Positions 10,660-21,660 of a stretch of DNA of 64,000 nucleotides are shown here, one piece after another (positions within the stretch are counted from its first letter, which is position 1; each line of letters begins with the position of its first letter). This DNA comes from Tridacna crocea (Eukaryota > Mollusca > Bivalvia > Cardiida > Cardiidae), in assembly GCA_943736015.1 (NCBI GenBank), contig OX031068.1:31926296-31990295 (forward strand), in the 5' to 3' direction. Under the pieces are notes generated by a model. That model was given only the letters and a program-made list of their open reading frames with translations. It did not search any database and was not told the origin of the DNA. A program made the translations under genes and the position numbers.

Positions 10660-10714
10660 TTTATAAATCAAACTGTGGTTTATTGAAAGATACACAACGA
10701 TAGAAAGAAGATTA
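10660..10714 (+). mobile_element. Fragment of the AAACCAC foldback family
   Basis: AAACTGTGGTTTATTGAAAG and GATAGAAAGAAGATTATTTC. Confidence 0.55.
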
Positions 10715-10994
10715 TTTCTGAAACACACTGGAGTATTATAAAAAATAGGTCATCGGGTTCAACACAGTGCCGAAAATGGTTTTATGTGATAAATAGGTTA
10801 ACAGTGAAGCATTCTCTCTCTAAGCACTAGTAAGGTTTTAACTTTGTGAGAGGTATCATGCTAATTATCGGAACTTTTAGACGTCATCTAAATGCTTTTG
10901 AGGATATAATTACCCGTTCAGTGACCAATTATATCTCATCACAGTGATCACATTATTTCTGATTGACGCAATTATATTCGCTCTCGTAGATGGA

Positions 10995-11219
10995 CTTTTC
11001 AGTTTTTGTCAGAATTTTGAACCTTTTCATTTTGAAAGCATTTGCAGACAAGTTTACGAAATTCTGCTTAAAATCTGAAAATTGTTTTGGGAAGGGTAGA
11101 AAGCATTGTCGGAAAAGGAGAAAATGCTGGTTACCAGCATTTTCTCCTTTTCCCACAATGTTTACAAAGGTTTATTTTTCAGGGTTGTTAAAAGTCGGGA
11201 TCGTGTGGTAAAGGGTTAA
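10995..11219 (+). mobile_element. TTAA-MITE with decayed left end
   Basis: The AAAGCATTTGCAGACAAG block, a perfect apex and GTGTGGTAAAGGG plus TTAA 11216-11219 are kept. The left TTAA is not recognisable. Confidence 0.75.
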
Positions 11220-11224
11220 GCCAC

Positions 11225-11690
11225 TGTTTATATATACGGTCATGCACATAGTTGTTCGTAGTTCATTTCAAACGTAGTTTGTGGTTGTATTACTACGGTA
11301 AACTACGTTGCTCAAGTACCTTCAAAGCAGGTTGAAAATTGGCAAACAAGGCAGTCTGAAGCCATGATTACATTAACGCTCATGTACATGGTTGTCTGTA
11401 ATTCATTTCAAACGCAAGAATCACCGTAGTTGGTCGTAATAAAAACACTACGGTTAATTAGGACCAATTCCGGTTAACTATGGTTCAGCCTAAAGGTCAT
11501 AGTTGGGTCACGACGTCGTAGTTAACCGTAACAAATTTTTGATCATATTAAAAAGTTAAGCGCTTACTACGAGCAAATCGTAAGTTCAAACAACTTTCAT
11601 TACTACGTTGGACTATGGTTATCTAAATGTAACTACGATCAACTACGTGCAATACGTTTAACTACGGCCATCTACGGTTATGGATTAAAT
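11225..11690. repeat. CGTAGTTxxCTACGG degenerate inverted and direct repeats
   Basis: GTTGTTCGTAGTTCATTTC at 11250 recurs as GTTGTCTGTAATTCATTTC at 11392, and the stretch holds more than ten AACTACG/CGTAGTT words in both directions. No gene frame. Confidence 0.65.
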
Positions 11691-12337
11691 ATGTATATTT
11701 TAGCACTTCTCCATGAATGTCGAAAGACAAAAAAAAAAAAACTACATTTTCTAAAAGATCTTTTTTTTCTTAGTTGAAATGTACTGAAAATGTACAATGC
11801 GACAAATATAGTCCTTGCTTTCTTTTTTTTGGAAATTGAATATTTGAATAATATGATGTTATTTAACTTGCTTGGCTGCAACAATATGAGGTTATTCAAA
11901 ATGCTTGGGTACAATACTGAATTCTATTGGATGACTACACTGCAGAACCAGTCTATTGTTTGGATGAGGCCACACGTTGGACTCTTGCCTCGTTCTGAAA
12001 AATCCATATTTGACTCTTCGGCGTTCGATGTGAAATACGATATTCTGTGCTCACGTGATATCATTAAAGCAATTTCACTGGAAGTTAGATTGTTGGTGTG
12101 AAATAATTGATAATTTGAATGAACTTCAATGACATTCGAGAAGGTAAATAATTATTGTAACTACGAGCTCGTACAAGCTTTGCGGTTATGATATGGCGCA
12201 ACTAAGTCAATGACGTCTTTCCCTAAAGAGATATACAGTGCTGTATATGACGCAGTATTTCACTTCTTTTTACTAATAAGGTTTGAATTAATACCAGTCT
12301 TTGGGGGGAACTTAAAATATCTGGAGAATGTTTCAGA
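11691..12337. other. No recognisable feature
   Basis: A 103-codon ATG frame at 11790-12101 has A/T-biased codons and no known motif. I treat it as chance. Confidence 0.5.
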
Positions 12338-12600
12338 AACAATCTTCTTCCTAGCCTGGTTTATCGTTCAATAAACTTCAGGTGTGAGTTATGAGGCACA
12401 ATAAATAATCCACGAGGGCGATAGCCCGAGTGGTTAATTCATTGCGCCTCATAACTCACAATAACTGGTTAATGGATCGATAAACCGCGATAGAGCGAAG
12501 AATATCTCAATTCTAACACGACCATGAAAGGAAAACTAGTTCATACTTAAGAGTAAAACCGCGGATGCAGATTATATTTCATTGAACAACTTCCCTACTT
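12338..12600 (+). mobile_element. AAACCAC/GATAGAAAGAAG foldback element
   Basis: Inverted arms around 12415-12440 (ATAATCCACGAGGGCGATAG). GGTTTATCGTTCAATAAAC pairs with TGGATCGATAAACC. A right flank GGATGCAGATTATATTTC follows. Confidence 0.75.
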
Positions 12601-13273
12601 CAGGGGTAACAATCTACGTCATAGCATACGTCATCGGAGACATTTTAAATCCGCTATTTTCGTTTTAAAAGGCAAGTTTTTCAGCTTGTACATTATTGTT
12701 ATTGAAGATCTGTCCAAACAAAGCAGTGCATATGGTACCTGACAACTTTCTTCGTTAGAATACATTAATATTTTGTTCATTAGTTTTGTTAATTTTGCAA
12801 TTACCTCCGCACAATTTTCGAAGCGGGTGACACATGTGCGATTTAACAATAAATGTCATATACATACAATGCCGTTAAGAATAATTGTGTTGAAGTGTTT
12901 AGAGCTACAACATTGTTTCCTGTTCCGGACTCAAACAGAGAAAGGCTTTAGTGGCATCCTCTGTACTGTTCACTAAATTTCGGCAAAACCTGTAGGGAAG
13001 GGTAAACTGTAAAGTTACTATAGCGGTTCTATTGCGGTTACTTGTAAGAAAAACCTCGCACGTTAATATTGTATAAACTCTCTCTCTTCCCGTCACAACT
13101 GTCTACAAATTTGCCGAAACTTGCTCCCATGAGAACGCTGTTTCATAAATCTTAATACAAATATTGCTTAAATTTAGTTAAATATTCCAGAAAACAAATC
13201 TCTTGGGACATGTGACAAGAGCTACGTGCACCACTTCATAGTTTCTGTAGTCTGCTAGATGATCAAAGTAAAT
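12601..13273. other. No recognisable feature
   Basis: Unique AT-rich DNA; short overlapping frames only. Confidence 0.5.
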
Positions 13274-13352
13274 TGTCAGTTTACTTCAAAAACCTCGTAA
13301 CTACAGTTTGAAACAAGCTGTAGTTACGAGGTCTTTTAAGTAAACCGACGAA
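13274..13352. mobile_element. CTCGTAACTACAG hairpin element
   Basis: GTCAGTTTACTTC, ACCTCGTAACTACAG, GCTGTAGTTACGAGG, TAAACCGACGA. Confidence 0.8.
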
Positions 13353-13574
13353 ATGTCTTTTGTTGATATTACCTTAGATATTTAACCAGAGAAAGACTGC
13401 ATATTGCCAAGAGTATCATAAGTTCCAGTTTTACCGTGTTTACCTTAGTTATATACGGGCGTAACTTGGTCAAACATCACGTAATTTTTGATTACGTAAC
13501 GCTCGAATAAGCCTATGGATGGTTTGCAATACGCCAATAGGGCCATTTGAAACGATCTCGCCCAACTTTCCCAT

Positions 13575-13990
13575 TTCGCCAAAAGACCATTTCACCTTTT
13601 CCCACACGGCCCCTTCCCATTTCGCCGAAACGTCTGATAATTGGTGGTAATGATTATAGGCCTGTGATAATTTAAAGGAACAGGGTGTAGGCTACAACAC
13701 GTACGGGCCAAAATGTTGATGGGGCGAGCTGATAACTGGGCAAAATGGCATTGGGCGAAGTGGTGAAGGGGCGAAATGATAAAGGGGCGAGATGGCATTG
13801 GGCGAATCGGTAAAGGGAAAATTGGCAAAAGGGCGAAACGGTAATTAGGCGAAAAGATGATTTGGCGAGGTGGCAATGGGGCAAAATGAAAAAGGGCGAA
13901 ATGGGTAGGGGACAAGACGGCAAAGGGCGAAATGGGAAGAACAGTTTGGCGAGATGAGAATGGGCGAAATGCAATTGGGCGAACTGGGAA
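13575..13990 (+). repeat. GGGCGAAATGG degenerate tandem array
   Basis: About 20 units of roughly 18-21 bp built on GGGCGAAATGGnAAA. It fakes long Pro/Phe/His-rich frames on the minus strand. It ends at the foldback that begins near 13995. Confidence 0.9.
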
Positions 13991-13994
13991 GACA

Positions 13995-14335
13995 CCGTAT
14001 GTTGATCGATCGACGTCGCCATTTTGGATGTTGTTTTGCACGCGTAGTGACGTTTACAGGGCACTCAAAAGGGAAACTGGCATTATGTGGTTTTTGGCAG
14101 GGAACGTGATATATATGTTCCCGGCATGTTAAGCAATCAGATCACGAGAATTTTTTTGCTGTATAATAAACATATATGGTGAGGCCCGAGCTCATACTTA
14201 GGTTCGAACCAGCTTAATTCATTATACTGCAAAGAAATTTCTCGTGATCTGATTGGTTAACATGCCGGGGCGACATGATTCACCAGAGCCATGAACAAGT
14301 TTCCAAGTCATCTGCCACTTGACCGCACGACTAGT
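13995..14335. mobile_element. GATCGACG...CCATTTT foldback with one 42-bp unit
   Basis: The left arm (GATCGATCGACGTCGCC, GTGACGTTTACAGGGCAC, CATGTTAAGCAATCAGATCAC) is mirrored from 14215 (ATTATACTGCAAAGAAATTTC, GATCTGATTGGTTAACATGCC). After GACATGATTCACCAGAGCC lies one copy, in reverse, of the 42-bp unit amplified at 20.68-21.06 kb. Confidence 0.75.
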
Positions 14336-14426
14336 AAAGTTGAACGAAACTTTCAAGCCGATAGCATAAATCAAAATTTTGCTATTTCAAAGGTATTTAG
14401 GTATTTGTTTTGGAAAAGTGTCTCCC

Positions 14427-14497
14427 TATCAGACAATGTGGATCCAAGATCAGACAGCACTCTTCATGCAGTCTGATCTTAACCTACACTTTCCGGA
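14427..14497 (+). mobile_element. GATCAGACTG hairpin element
   Basis: ATCAGACAATGTGGATCC to TACACTTTCCG, apex diverged. Confidence 0.7.
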
Positions 14498-14532
14498 GAA
14501 AGTCCTGAAGTGGCATTTAGCAGCACAAGGAC

Positions 14533-14700
14533 AGAGCTCCAGATAGAGGGAGTGATTTTCATTCCAAGATAGAAAATATTATTATTCGCCACTTAACCAA
14601 TGTTGCGGTTACTCATTAGAATCGTCTCATTGAGACGATTCTAATAAGTAACCACAACATAGGGTTTCAAAGAGAAATAATGAATTTATCTGGAGGTTTG
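14533..14700 (+). mobile_element. CAGAGCTCC...element
   Basis: CAGAGCTCCAGATAGAGGG left end, ACTCATTAGAATCGTCTC hairpin at 14610-14660, CACAACATAGGGTTTC, and a weak right end ATCTGGAGG. Confidence 0.75.
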
Positions 14701-14742
14701 ATAATGATGTTTTTTTTTTTTATATTAAAAAGTTATCTCCTT

Positions 14743-14812
14743 GTCGGACAGTGTAGATCCAAGATCAGACTCCACGTTTCGTGGAGTCTGATCTTGATCT
14801 ACACTTTCTGAA
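14743..14812 (+). mobile_element. GATCAGACTC hairpin element with paired arm change
   Basis: The inner arm is GACTCCACG and its mirror CGTGGAGTC, where other copies have GACTGCACG and GTGCAGTC. Both arms changed together. Confidence 0.8.
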
Positions 14813-14858
14813 AGCTCCTGAAGTCGGGTTTAGCAACATCAAGGTTGAAGATAACTAC

Positions 14859-15088
14859 TTAACTCATTACCAGATGACAAAATCTTAGATGTGTCCAAAT
14901 TGAAAGCATTTGCAGAAAACAAAATAGAAGTGACTGAAAATTTGAAATTTGTTTTGTGAAGGGTAGAAAACATTGTGTGAAAAGGAGAAAATGCTGGTTA
15001 CCAGCATTTTCTCCTTATCCCACAATGCTTTCTAAAGGCTTCTTTCTCAGGGGGCGTCAAAAGTAGGGATTCTGTGGTAATGGGTTAA
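14859..15088 (+). mobile_element. Intact TTAA-MITE, ACTCATTACC subfamily
   Basis: TTAA 14859-14862 and 15085-15088, with ACTCATTACCAGATGAC and GTGGTAATGGG ends. Very close to 9946-10174. Confidence 0.92.
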
Positions 15089-15354
15089 TTCAACTTTCCC
15101 ACAGCATAGGCTTCATATCTTGAAGTCTGGAAAATTTCCTGATAAAATTTCTTAAAAGAGCAGAAGACAATACTATAAATGATAGAAAATTGACAATCGT
15201 GTCTGATGCCTCGATTTTAATACCTTCTGGGAGGAAATCTGAAACTTTTGTTTTATAAAACCCGTCAGCATAATGCAAGGTCTTATGAAAGCTTTTAGTA
15301 CAGCCTAGCTATTATTGGAATTTCTGAAAAAAAAAACAAAGGTTTTTCCTTCAG

Positions 15355-15472
15355 TTTGATTTTGTACCATTCCGTTTTGTTTCGGTCGGTTACATTTCGT
15401 TTGCTTTTTCGTTTTGTTCGGTTTCATTTTGTTTCGTTTCGTTTCTTTTCGGTTCCGTTCCTTACCTTGGGA
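15355..15472 (+). repeat. TTTCGTTTTG-type pentanucleotide-rich stretch
   Basis: Irregular repeats of GTTTC, TTTCG and GGTTC over about 110 bp. Confidence 0.75.
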
Positions 15473-15804
15473 CCCGCAAAAAGATTTGATAAGAAGTTAG
15501 CGTAATTTTTGTATGCACAGTATTAGCTGATTTCTTAACCCCACATCGCATTTAGGAAATGGCCACAAGTTCTTGTAAAGGAGGGCTATGTTGACAGTGA
15601 AATGCCAAAAGGAACCACTAGGTAATTTCTGATTTTATTTTGCACAATGTTATAACGGAAAGGTAGCGACCTAATTGCGCACAGGAAATAGCCTGAACTT
15701 GCTGTAAAAGTAGAGCGCAAAAACAGCATAGTGATACAAGAAAGCCAAGAGAGCGCCAACACACATACATAATGATCTTAATTAAACCGATGACACAACG
15801 TAAA

Positions 15805-16033
15805 TTAACCCATTACCACACAATCCCTACTTTTGACGCCCCTGAGAAAGAAACCTTTTGAAAACACTATGGGAAAAGGAGAAAATGCTGGTAACCAGCA
15901 TTTTCTCCTTTTCCCACAGTGTTTTCTACCCTTTCCAGAACAAATTTTTATTTTTTAGCCACCTTCATTTTGTCGTCTGCAAATGCCTTCAATTTGGACC
16001 AGTCTAAAATTTTCTCGTGTGGTAAAGAGCTAA
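15805..16033 (-). mobile_element. TTAA-MITE, right TTAA mutated to CTAA
   Basis: TTAA 15805-15808, CCCATTACCACACAATCCC, apex GCTGGTAACCAGC, GTCGTCTGCAAATGCC, end GTGTGGTAAAGAGCTAA. Confidence 0.88.
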
Positions 16034-16147
16034 GCGACATAAAAATGGTTATAAAAAGATAAAAACAAGAAAACATTGATGCATGATGCATGGCATCAAT
16101 GGCGCCGCAAATCATTTGTTTCTAAAAAATAGGCACATTACAGCATT

Positions 16148-16376
16148 TTAACCCTTTCCCAAACGACAAACTTTTGGACAAGACCAAATTGAAAGCATTT
16201 GCAGACGATAATTCAACTCTTGCTGAAAAGATGATTTCTGTCTATGATATGGTAGAAAACATTGTGGGAAAAGGAGAAAATGCTGGTTACCAGCATTTTC
16301 TCCTTTTCCCACAATGTTTTCAAAAGGCTACTATTCCAGACCCGTAAAAACCAGGGATTGTTTGGGAAAGGGTTAA
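16148..16376 (+). mobile_element. Intact TTAA-MITE
   Basis: TTAA 16148-16151 and 16373-16376. The sequence is almost the same as 6327-6555 from end to end. Confidence 0.92.
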
Positions 16377-16625
16377 ATTGACCAGGGTAAATTTTTGCAC
16401 AACTCGGTGAGAGATGAACTGAGAAGTCTTAAACAATTCTTAGAATGCAACTTAGATCCTAAAAAAAAAAAGAAATGATGGCTGGCCACAATCATGGCCA
16501 TTCTTCGACGAAATTTAACATAATTTCAATATTGGAGGTACGTACAAAATCAGTTGTCATTCGAGAAACACCACAAGAAAATAGCTTTAAAACTAGGTTC
16601 CAAATTACCAAATAGATATTAAAAA

Positions 16626-16775
16626 CCGGATATGAATTGACCAGAGAGGGTACGAAATGATCGAAGATGGTAAGAAATGACCAAAATAAAGAAGAATAGG
16701 TGGGTACGAAATGACCAAAATTGTACAGAATGGCCTAGGTACGACAAGATCTAGTTACGAAATGTCTTGAAGGCG
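16626..16775 (+). repeat. GGTACGAAATGACC degenerate tandem array
   Basis: Seven or so units of GGTACGAAATGACCAAAAT type. Shape and wording resemble the GGGCGAAATGG array at 13.6 kb. Confidence 0.7.
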
Positions 16776-17727
16776 AGTAAACAATATGGCTGCCTCCATA
16801 GGTACTTTTCAAAAACGAATAAGAATATAGTGTAGCCGCTCAATTAACCCAATTACTCGCAGAAAATAGTGTTATGTTCTTGTAAGAGACAAAGATTCGA
16901 GAAGTTGAAAGTGGGATGAAAATAATTTGACCGTTTTTCAAAACTGAATATACAGTCACCATGCTTGTCTAAAAATCGTAGCGGCAGTGTTGCAACTTAT
17001 TATCGCATAAGAAAAAGTTACAGGGGCATATATAAAGTACAGACAGGAAGAAAAGGCGGAAGGATTTACTATACAAGTGGCTTCTTTAAAAAAGAAGCCA
17101 GGAGAGGTCGACATCATTTTTTTCTAATACTTTTTATGCTTTTAGGTTAAATATATCTAGGTACATGTAAAGAAACAAGCAAGACAATAAACGGGTAGTG
17201 AAAATCTGTTCAGTTGTAAATACACATTCATCAAAGTGGATGGCAAAAACTGGATTCCGTATCATCCGTCCTTGTAATTTATGTAAGTCACATGACCTTC
17301 TTTCCGCGTTTTAAGGTCACGTGATTTTTTTCCGCTGTGTTCGTTTCTATTTTTAACGAAATTCTTTTTTCTTTTTCTTCTTTTTGTTTAGATTTAAGAT
17401 TGTAATACAAAATTAAAATTGTTGGAAAGGGAAAATGCAAATAAATCCTTACAATTTTGTTGAAATTCGCGATATAGAAACAAACCACGTCTATTTCCTA
17501 TTTCAGTTTTTAGACTTCGATTTCTTTATAAAATCATGACGAAACAGACTGTGTACAGGAACAATTCCCCTACAAAGATTGGATTTAGACAGCAATTTTT
17601 GAGGCAGTCTGCCTTTTAAACTCAACACTGTTGGAGAGGTCTGATGACCTCTCCAATGATGTAACAAAGAAAAAGGTGAAAATAATCGATACTGATGAAA
17701 CACTACACATGGACACAGGCATAAACT
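16776..17727. other. No recognisable feature
   Basis: AT-rich DNA with a (CTTTTT)-like stretch near 17360-17390. Nothing coding is supported. Confidence 0.5.
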
Positions 17728-17852
17728 TTAACCCATTACCAAACGATAATATTTTAGACTGGTTAACAGCATTTTCTCCTTTTCCCACAATGTTTTCTAA
17801 AGGCTTCTTTCTCAGGGGCGTCAAAAGTAGGGATTGTGTGGTAATGGATTAA
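17728..17852 (+). mobile_element. Internally deleted TTAA-MITE, one hairpin arm only
   Basis: TTAA 17728-17731 and 17849-17852, internal only 117 bp. The left third jumps from TTTTAGACTGGTTAAC straight to the right arm CAGCATTTTCTCC, so the deletion ends at the palindrome apex. Confidence 0.85.
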
Positions 17853-18040
17853 GACAAAAGAAATTATCGGCCACTTATTGGTAATTGTTTCCCCTTTCCA
17901 CAACGTTTTCTGCAGTGGTGTGTTCAGGACGTAAAAAAAGTTTGAATCTAACGGTTGGACCCTAAATCATTAAAATCGCAACTTTTTAGTCTCCGAAACA
18001 ATTAAACCAATCGATTCTATTCAATCCTGCCGCCTGCAGT

Positions 18041-18258
18041 GAACTCTTTACTGTACAATGCCGACTTTTAACGTCACTGGGAAAAAAGGCTTTTGAAAGC
18101 ATTATGGGAAAAGGAGAAAATGTCGGTAACAAGCATTTTCTCCTTTTCCCACGAGGTTTTCTACAATATCAAAGAAAAATTGCACAATTTGAGCTAACTT
18201 AAATTTATTATAAATTTAAGGCCAAAATTTTGCCGTCTGGTAAAGGGAATAAAGAGCA
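18041..18258 (-). mobile_element. Decayed TTAA-MITE
   Basis: CTCTTTACTGTACAATGCC start, apex TCGGTAACAAGC and GCCGTCTGGTAAAGGG end. Confidence 0.65.
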
Positions 18259-18271
18259 GTTGCAAACATTT

Positions 18272-18500
18272 TTAACTCTTTATCACACGACAGATTTTTT
18301 ACGTTTCTGAATTCAAAGCATTTGCAGACGATAAGATAAATGTCATTTAAATATGAAAAAAAATTTCGGAAGTGTTGAAAACGTTATAGTAAAAAGGAAA
18401 AAAAGCTGGCTACCAGCTTTTTTTTACGCTTTACCACAAAGTTTTCAAAAGAATTATCCCTGACGATCGCCAAAATTCGAGATTGCGTGCTGAGGGCTGT
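18272..18500 (+). mobile_element. Decayed TTAA-MITE
   Basis: TTAA 18272-18275, CTCTTTATCACACGAC and the apex AGCTGGCTACCAGCT with A/T-run arms. The end is degraded (GTGCTGAGGGCTG). Confidence 0.65.
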
Positions 18501-19089
18501 AGGAGGCACCAAACGTCTGCCGTCAAGCGTTATCGAGGAATTGATTTATTATTGAGGGAACACGTTGTAATCTTGATGACGACTGTGCGGTTTTGTAGAC
18601 TCGCAATAAAAAACAAGCAATTTCCACAGTAATATTAACCTACAAAATTTGCTATTATTAAAAATGAGCATTATGGTATTACTTTAACCGAGCCACTTTT
18701 TCTTTTTTTCCTTCTTAGAATTATTATCTATAGATCTATAACCACTATATTCTCATAATAAAGGGAGATAACAATTACTTCCCTTTTCTGGAAACCAACA
18801 AAAGTATCAATAAATAGTTTTAAGATAAATATCAAAGGAATTTCCGGTCAGTTAAAACTGTAAGTAAAAGTAATATACATGTATAAATCCGTATTTATAA
18901 ATTTACAAGAATTTTTTTTCCATGCTGCACTAGAGGCGTTACGAGTCTACTTCCTTAATGACATTGTTGCAAAAAGAGAAACTAGCCGTATATCAGATTT
19001 GAGCAATGTAAAAGGGAGGGGTGTTAAATATCTCCGTAATGCATTGTACACTGAGTCAGTATTTACCCGTGTTAAAGGACCATTCAAAC

Positions 19090-19642
19090 ATACGTTTAAA
19101 GGTGGCCCTTCAGATTTTGGGACGAAAATTTTACAGAAATGCAAAAAATCATCCTTATATTCTCAAAGCCTTTTAATTTTCATACATTAAACCCCAGTAG
19201 TTGAAACCCATCCTACAACACGAGAAATCAGAGATTTACTACAGCCCAGGTTTACACCAAAGGGAGACACGTTCTATTTTTAGATGATCAATTCGCTCAT
19301 TTACATACAGGAATACACAGAGGAACTGTCAAACATAGCGTCCGAAGAAGACATTATGGAAAATAATTATTACATAATTTATTATGTAATGGAATTTAAG
19401 CGTTATGAGTCACGTGCCAGTCACGTGACATTCCCACAATGCTTTATTGATTTTTGGCACGAAATCTAAAAATACCCTAAGAAGCTACGTAGCCTCTTAA
19501 GGGAATACCATCGAATTTTTTTTTTGCTTGTAATTTTATGTCTTAATTTTTGATGATTTGTATTATTTTTTCATATAAATTTCGGTGATATATATATTTT
19601 TTAATTTGGTGAGATGTAAAAATTCTAAATACCCACCTTTAA
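19090..19642 (+). mobile_element. TTTAAAGGTGG...CCACCTTTAA element
   Basis: AAAGGTGGCCCTTCAG at the left and CCCACCTTTAA at the right form short terminal repeats in TTAA. It is homologous, in reverse, to 42064-42621 (for example GCTACGTAGCCTCT, AGTCACGTGCCAGTC), so about 540 bp long. Confidence 0.7.
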
Positions 19643-19867
19643 CCCTTTCCCAAACAATCCCTGGTTTTTATGACCCCGAGATAAAAGTCTTTTGAAAACA
19701 TTGTGGGAAAAGGAGAAAATGCTGGTAACCAGCATTTTCTCCATTTCCCGCAATGTTTTCTACCCTGTTAGAAACAAATTTCAATTTTTGAGTTAGATTT
19801 ATTTTGTCGTCTGCAAGTGCTTTCAATTTAGACACGTCTAAAATTTTGTCGTTTGGTAAAGAGTTAA
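19639..19867 (-). mobile_element. Intact TTAA-MITE inserted at the end of another element
   Basis: TTAA 19639-19642 and 19864-19867. It sits exactly at the TTAA that ends the 19.09-19.64 kb element; the same position is empty in the homologous copy near 42064. Confidence 0.9.
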
Positions 19868-20139
19868 GCCAATTTTTAGATCTGTACTGTATATGTATAT
19901 GTGACAACCTTCTTTGTAAAATGCATTACTGAGTTATATTGAACCCCTAAGCTTATTTATTTTATGGATTTGTTCCAAGGTCGTGTGCTGAAAGTTTACA
20001 GGGAGCTATAAAATTAATTAATCGCGCAGGCTGACCTTGATCGAAACTTTTTGCTTCCGATAAATTTTCTGCTAGGACCAATGAATAACATGATTTACAA
20101 AATCTTATACAAAATTGATTTTATGGACCCATATTAATG

Positions 20140-20185
20140 GCTTGCTACACGCGAAAAGGGGTATTTGCAAATTTCCATCTGAGTG
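20140..20185 (+). mobile_element. End fragment of the double-hairpin element
   Basis: GCTACACGCGAAAAGGGGTAT matches the terminal repeat of 46893-47160. Confidence 0.5.
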
Positions 20186-20239
20186 CCCCAATTCAATAAA
20201 AACTGACGTCACCGGAAAGTAACGTCACTGAAAAGTGCA

Positions 20240-20600
20240 GTTTGGTGCATAAACGTGCAATCTGGTGATCGATCGACGCCGCCATTTCGGTTGTTGTGTT
20301 GCACGTGTAGTGATGTTTACTGGGCACACAAAAGGGAAACTGGCTTAACGTGGTTTTTGCCAGTGTACAGTACATGATCTTTATGTTCCAGGTATGTTAA
20401 CCATTCAGATCACAAGAAATTTCTTTGCAGTTTAATAAATTCCTTTATTATACTGCAAAGAAATGTCTCGCGATTTGATTGGATAACATGCCCTGACATA
20501 TATATCATGTACACTGGCAAAACCAACGTAAAGCAGTTGCCCTTTCGGGAGCTCCGTGTTCATGACTACACTATTAACACAACATCCAAAATTACGGCGT
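20240..20600. mobile_element. GATCGACG...CCATTTC foldback element, complete arms
   Basis: The left arm from GATCGATCGACGCCGCC to ATTTCTTTGCAGTTTAATAA is mirrored by TTATTATACTGCAAAGAAAT through ACACTGGCAAAACC and AAAATTACGGCGTCGATC. Arms are about 165 bp, 75-80% alike by eye. Same family as 13995-14280. Confidence 0.82.
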
Positions 20601-20682
20601 CGATCAAGAGTAACATCAAGATTATGCGCCAAGCTGCACGTTTTAGCACGTATTGCCAAGATTTCAGTGATGTCAGCTCCCG

Positions 20683-21060
20683 GTGGCAGGGGACCTGGAA
20701 ACTTGTTTATGGCTGTGGTGTCAAGTGGCAGGGGACCTGGAAACTTATTTACGGCTGTGGTGTCAGGTGGCAGGGGACCTGGAAACTTGTTCACGGCTGT
20801 GGTATCAAGTGGCAGGGGACCTGGAAACTTGTTTACGGCTGTGGTGTCAGGTGGCAGGGGACCTGGAAACTTGTTCACGGCTGTGGTGTCAGGCGGCAGG
20901 GGACCTGGAAACTTGTTCACGGCTGTGGTGTCAAGCGGCAGGGGACCTGGAAACTTATTCACGGCTGTGGTGTCGAGTGGCAGGGACCTGGAAACTTGTT
21001 CACGGCTGTGGTGTCAGTTGACAGGGGACCTGGAAACTTAATTACGGCTGTGGTGAATCA
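20683..21060 (+). repeat. 42-bp minisatellite, about 9 units
   Basis: The unit is GGTGTCAAGTGGCAGGGGAC plus CTGGAAACTTGTTCACGGCTGT. Because 42 is a multiple of 3 and the unit has no stops in several frames, repetitive GRGPGNLFTAVVS-like frames appear on both strands. Unit 8 lacks one G. It ends in GGTGAATCATGTC, the mirror of 14268-14280. Confidence 0.95.
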
Positions 21061-21124
21061 TGTCATACCCGAGCCAAAGGCTGCCTGACCTTACAACTAA
21101 TAACCAAACAGGCTTGACTAAATA

Positions 21125-21174
21125 TGCGGATGGCACGTTCTGTGCAGTCTGATCTTGATCTATACCGTCCGCAA
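21125..21174 (+). mobile_element. Truncated GATCAGACTG hairpin element
   Basis: GCACGTTCTGTGCAGTCTG, then GATCTATACCGTCCGC; the left outer arm is deleted. Confidence 0.65.
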
Positions 21175-21514
21175 GAGCCTGATATTTTCGCCATATGGCA
21201 TCGACAGGATTAATCAAATACGAGACCCAATTTTTATGGCCATACCATGTTTACAGTCAATACGTTATCGTATTACAGGCAGCGACTTCACAATTACCAT
21301 TTTAAACATTGATTAAGTGAAGCAATCGATCGAAGTTGGCCGCCAAACACTTGTTTTTACCGTTCTTGTAACAATTACTCTTTCAGTACCATGGGCAAGT
21401 ATGTATAAATCATGATCTAGTTAAAGGGGGCTTAATGCATCTGGCAAAAAAAGTATCGACCCAGTTCAGCCTGCATGTGCTGTCGGTCACTCAGTTCTCT
21501 GAATGTCAAAGGAA

Positions 21515-21660
21515 CGGTGTTGACTGATTGATTGATTATTTGGTGTTTTCACGCTGTTTTTTCCACAATATTTCAGTTTTATCGAGGCGACCAGTGCACC
21601 TATCCATGCTTTCCTCAAGTATCTTTCAACAGTACTCCGCTCATTTATTTTTCCCAGCCC
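21515..21660 (+). mobile_element. SINE-like repeat, GATTGATTATTTGGTGTTTTC family
   Basis: TTTCACGCTGTTTTTTCCAC, TTTCAGTTTTATCGAGGCG and CACCTATCCATGCTTTCC; homologous to 40640-40795 in reverse. Confidence 0.65.

Noticed and set aside
11790..12101. 103-codon frame as a gene
   Set aside because: Leu/Asn/Met bias typical of AT-rich chance frames; no homologous copy in the window.
13592..14064. Long Pro/His/Phe-rich minus-strand frames
   Set aside because: Translations of the GGGCGAAATGG tandem array, with no conserved domain.
20432..21088. Repetitive 'protein' frames of 112-193 codons
   Set aside because: Produced by the 42-bp minisatellite in several frames at once.
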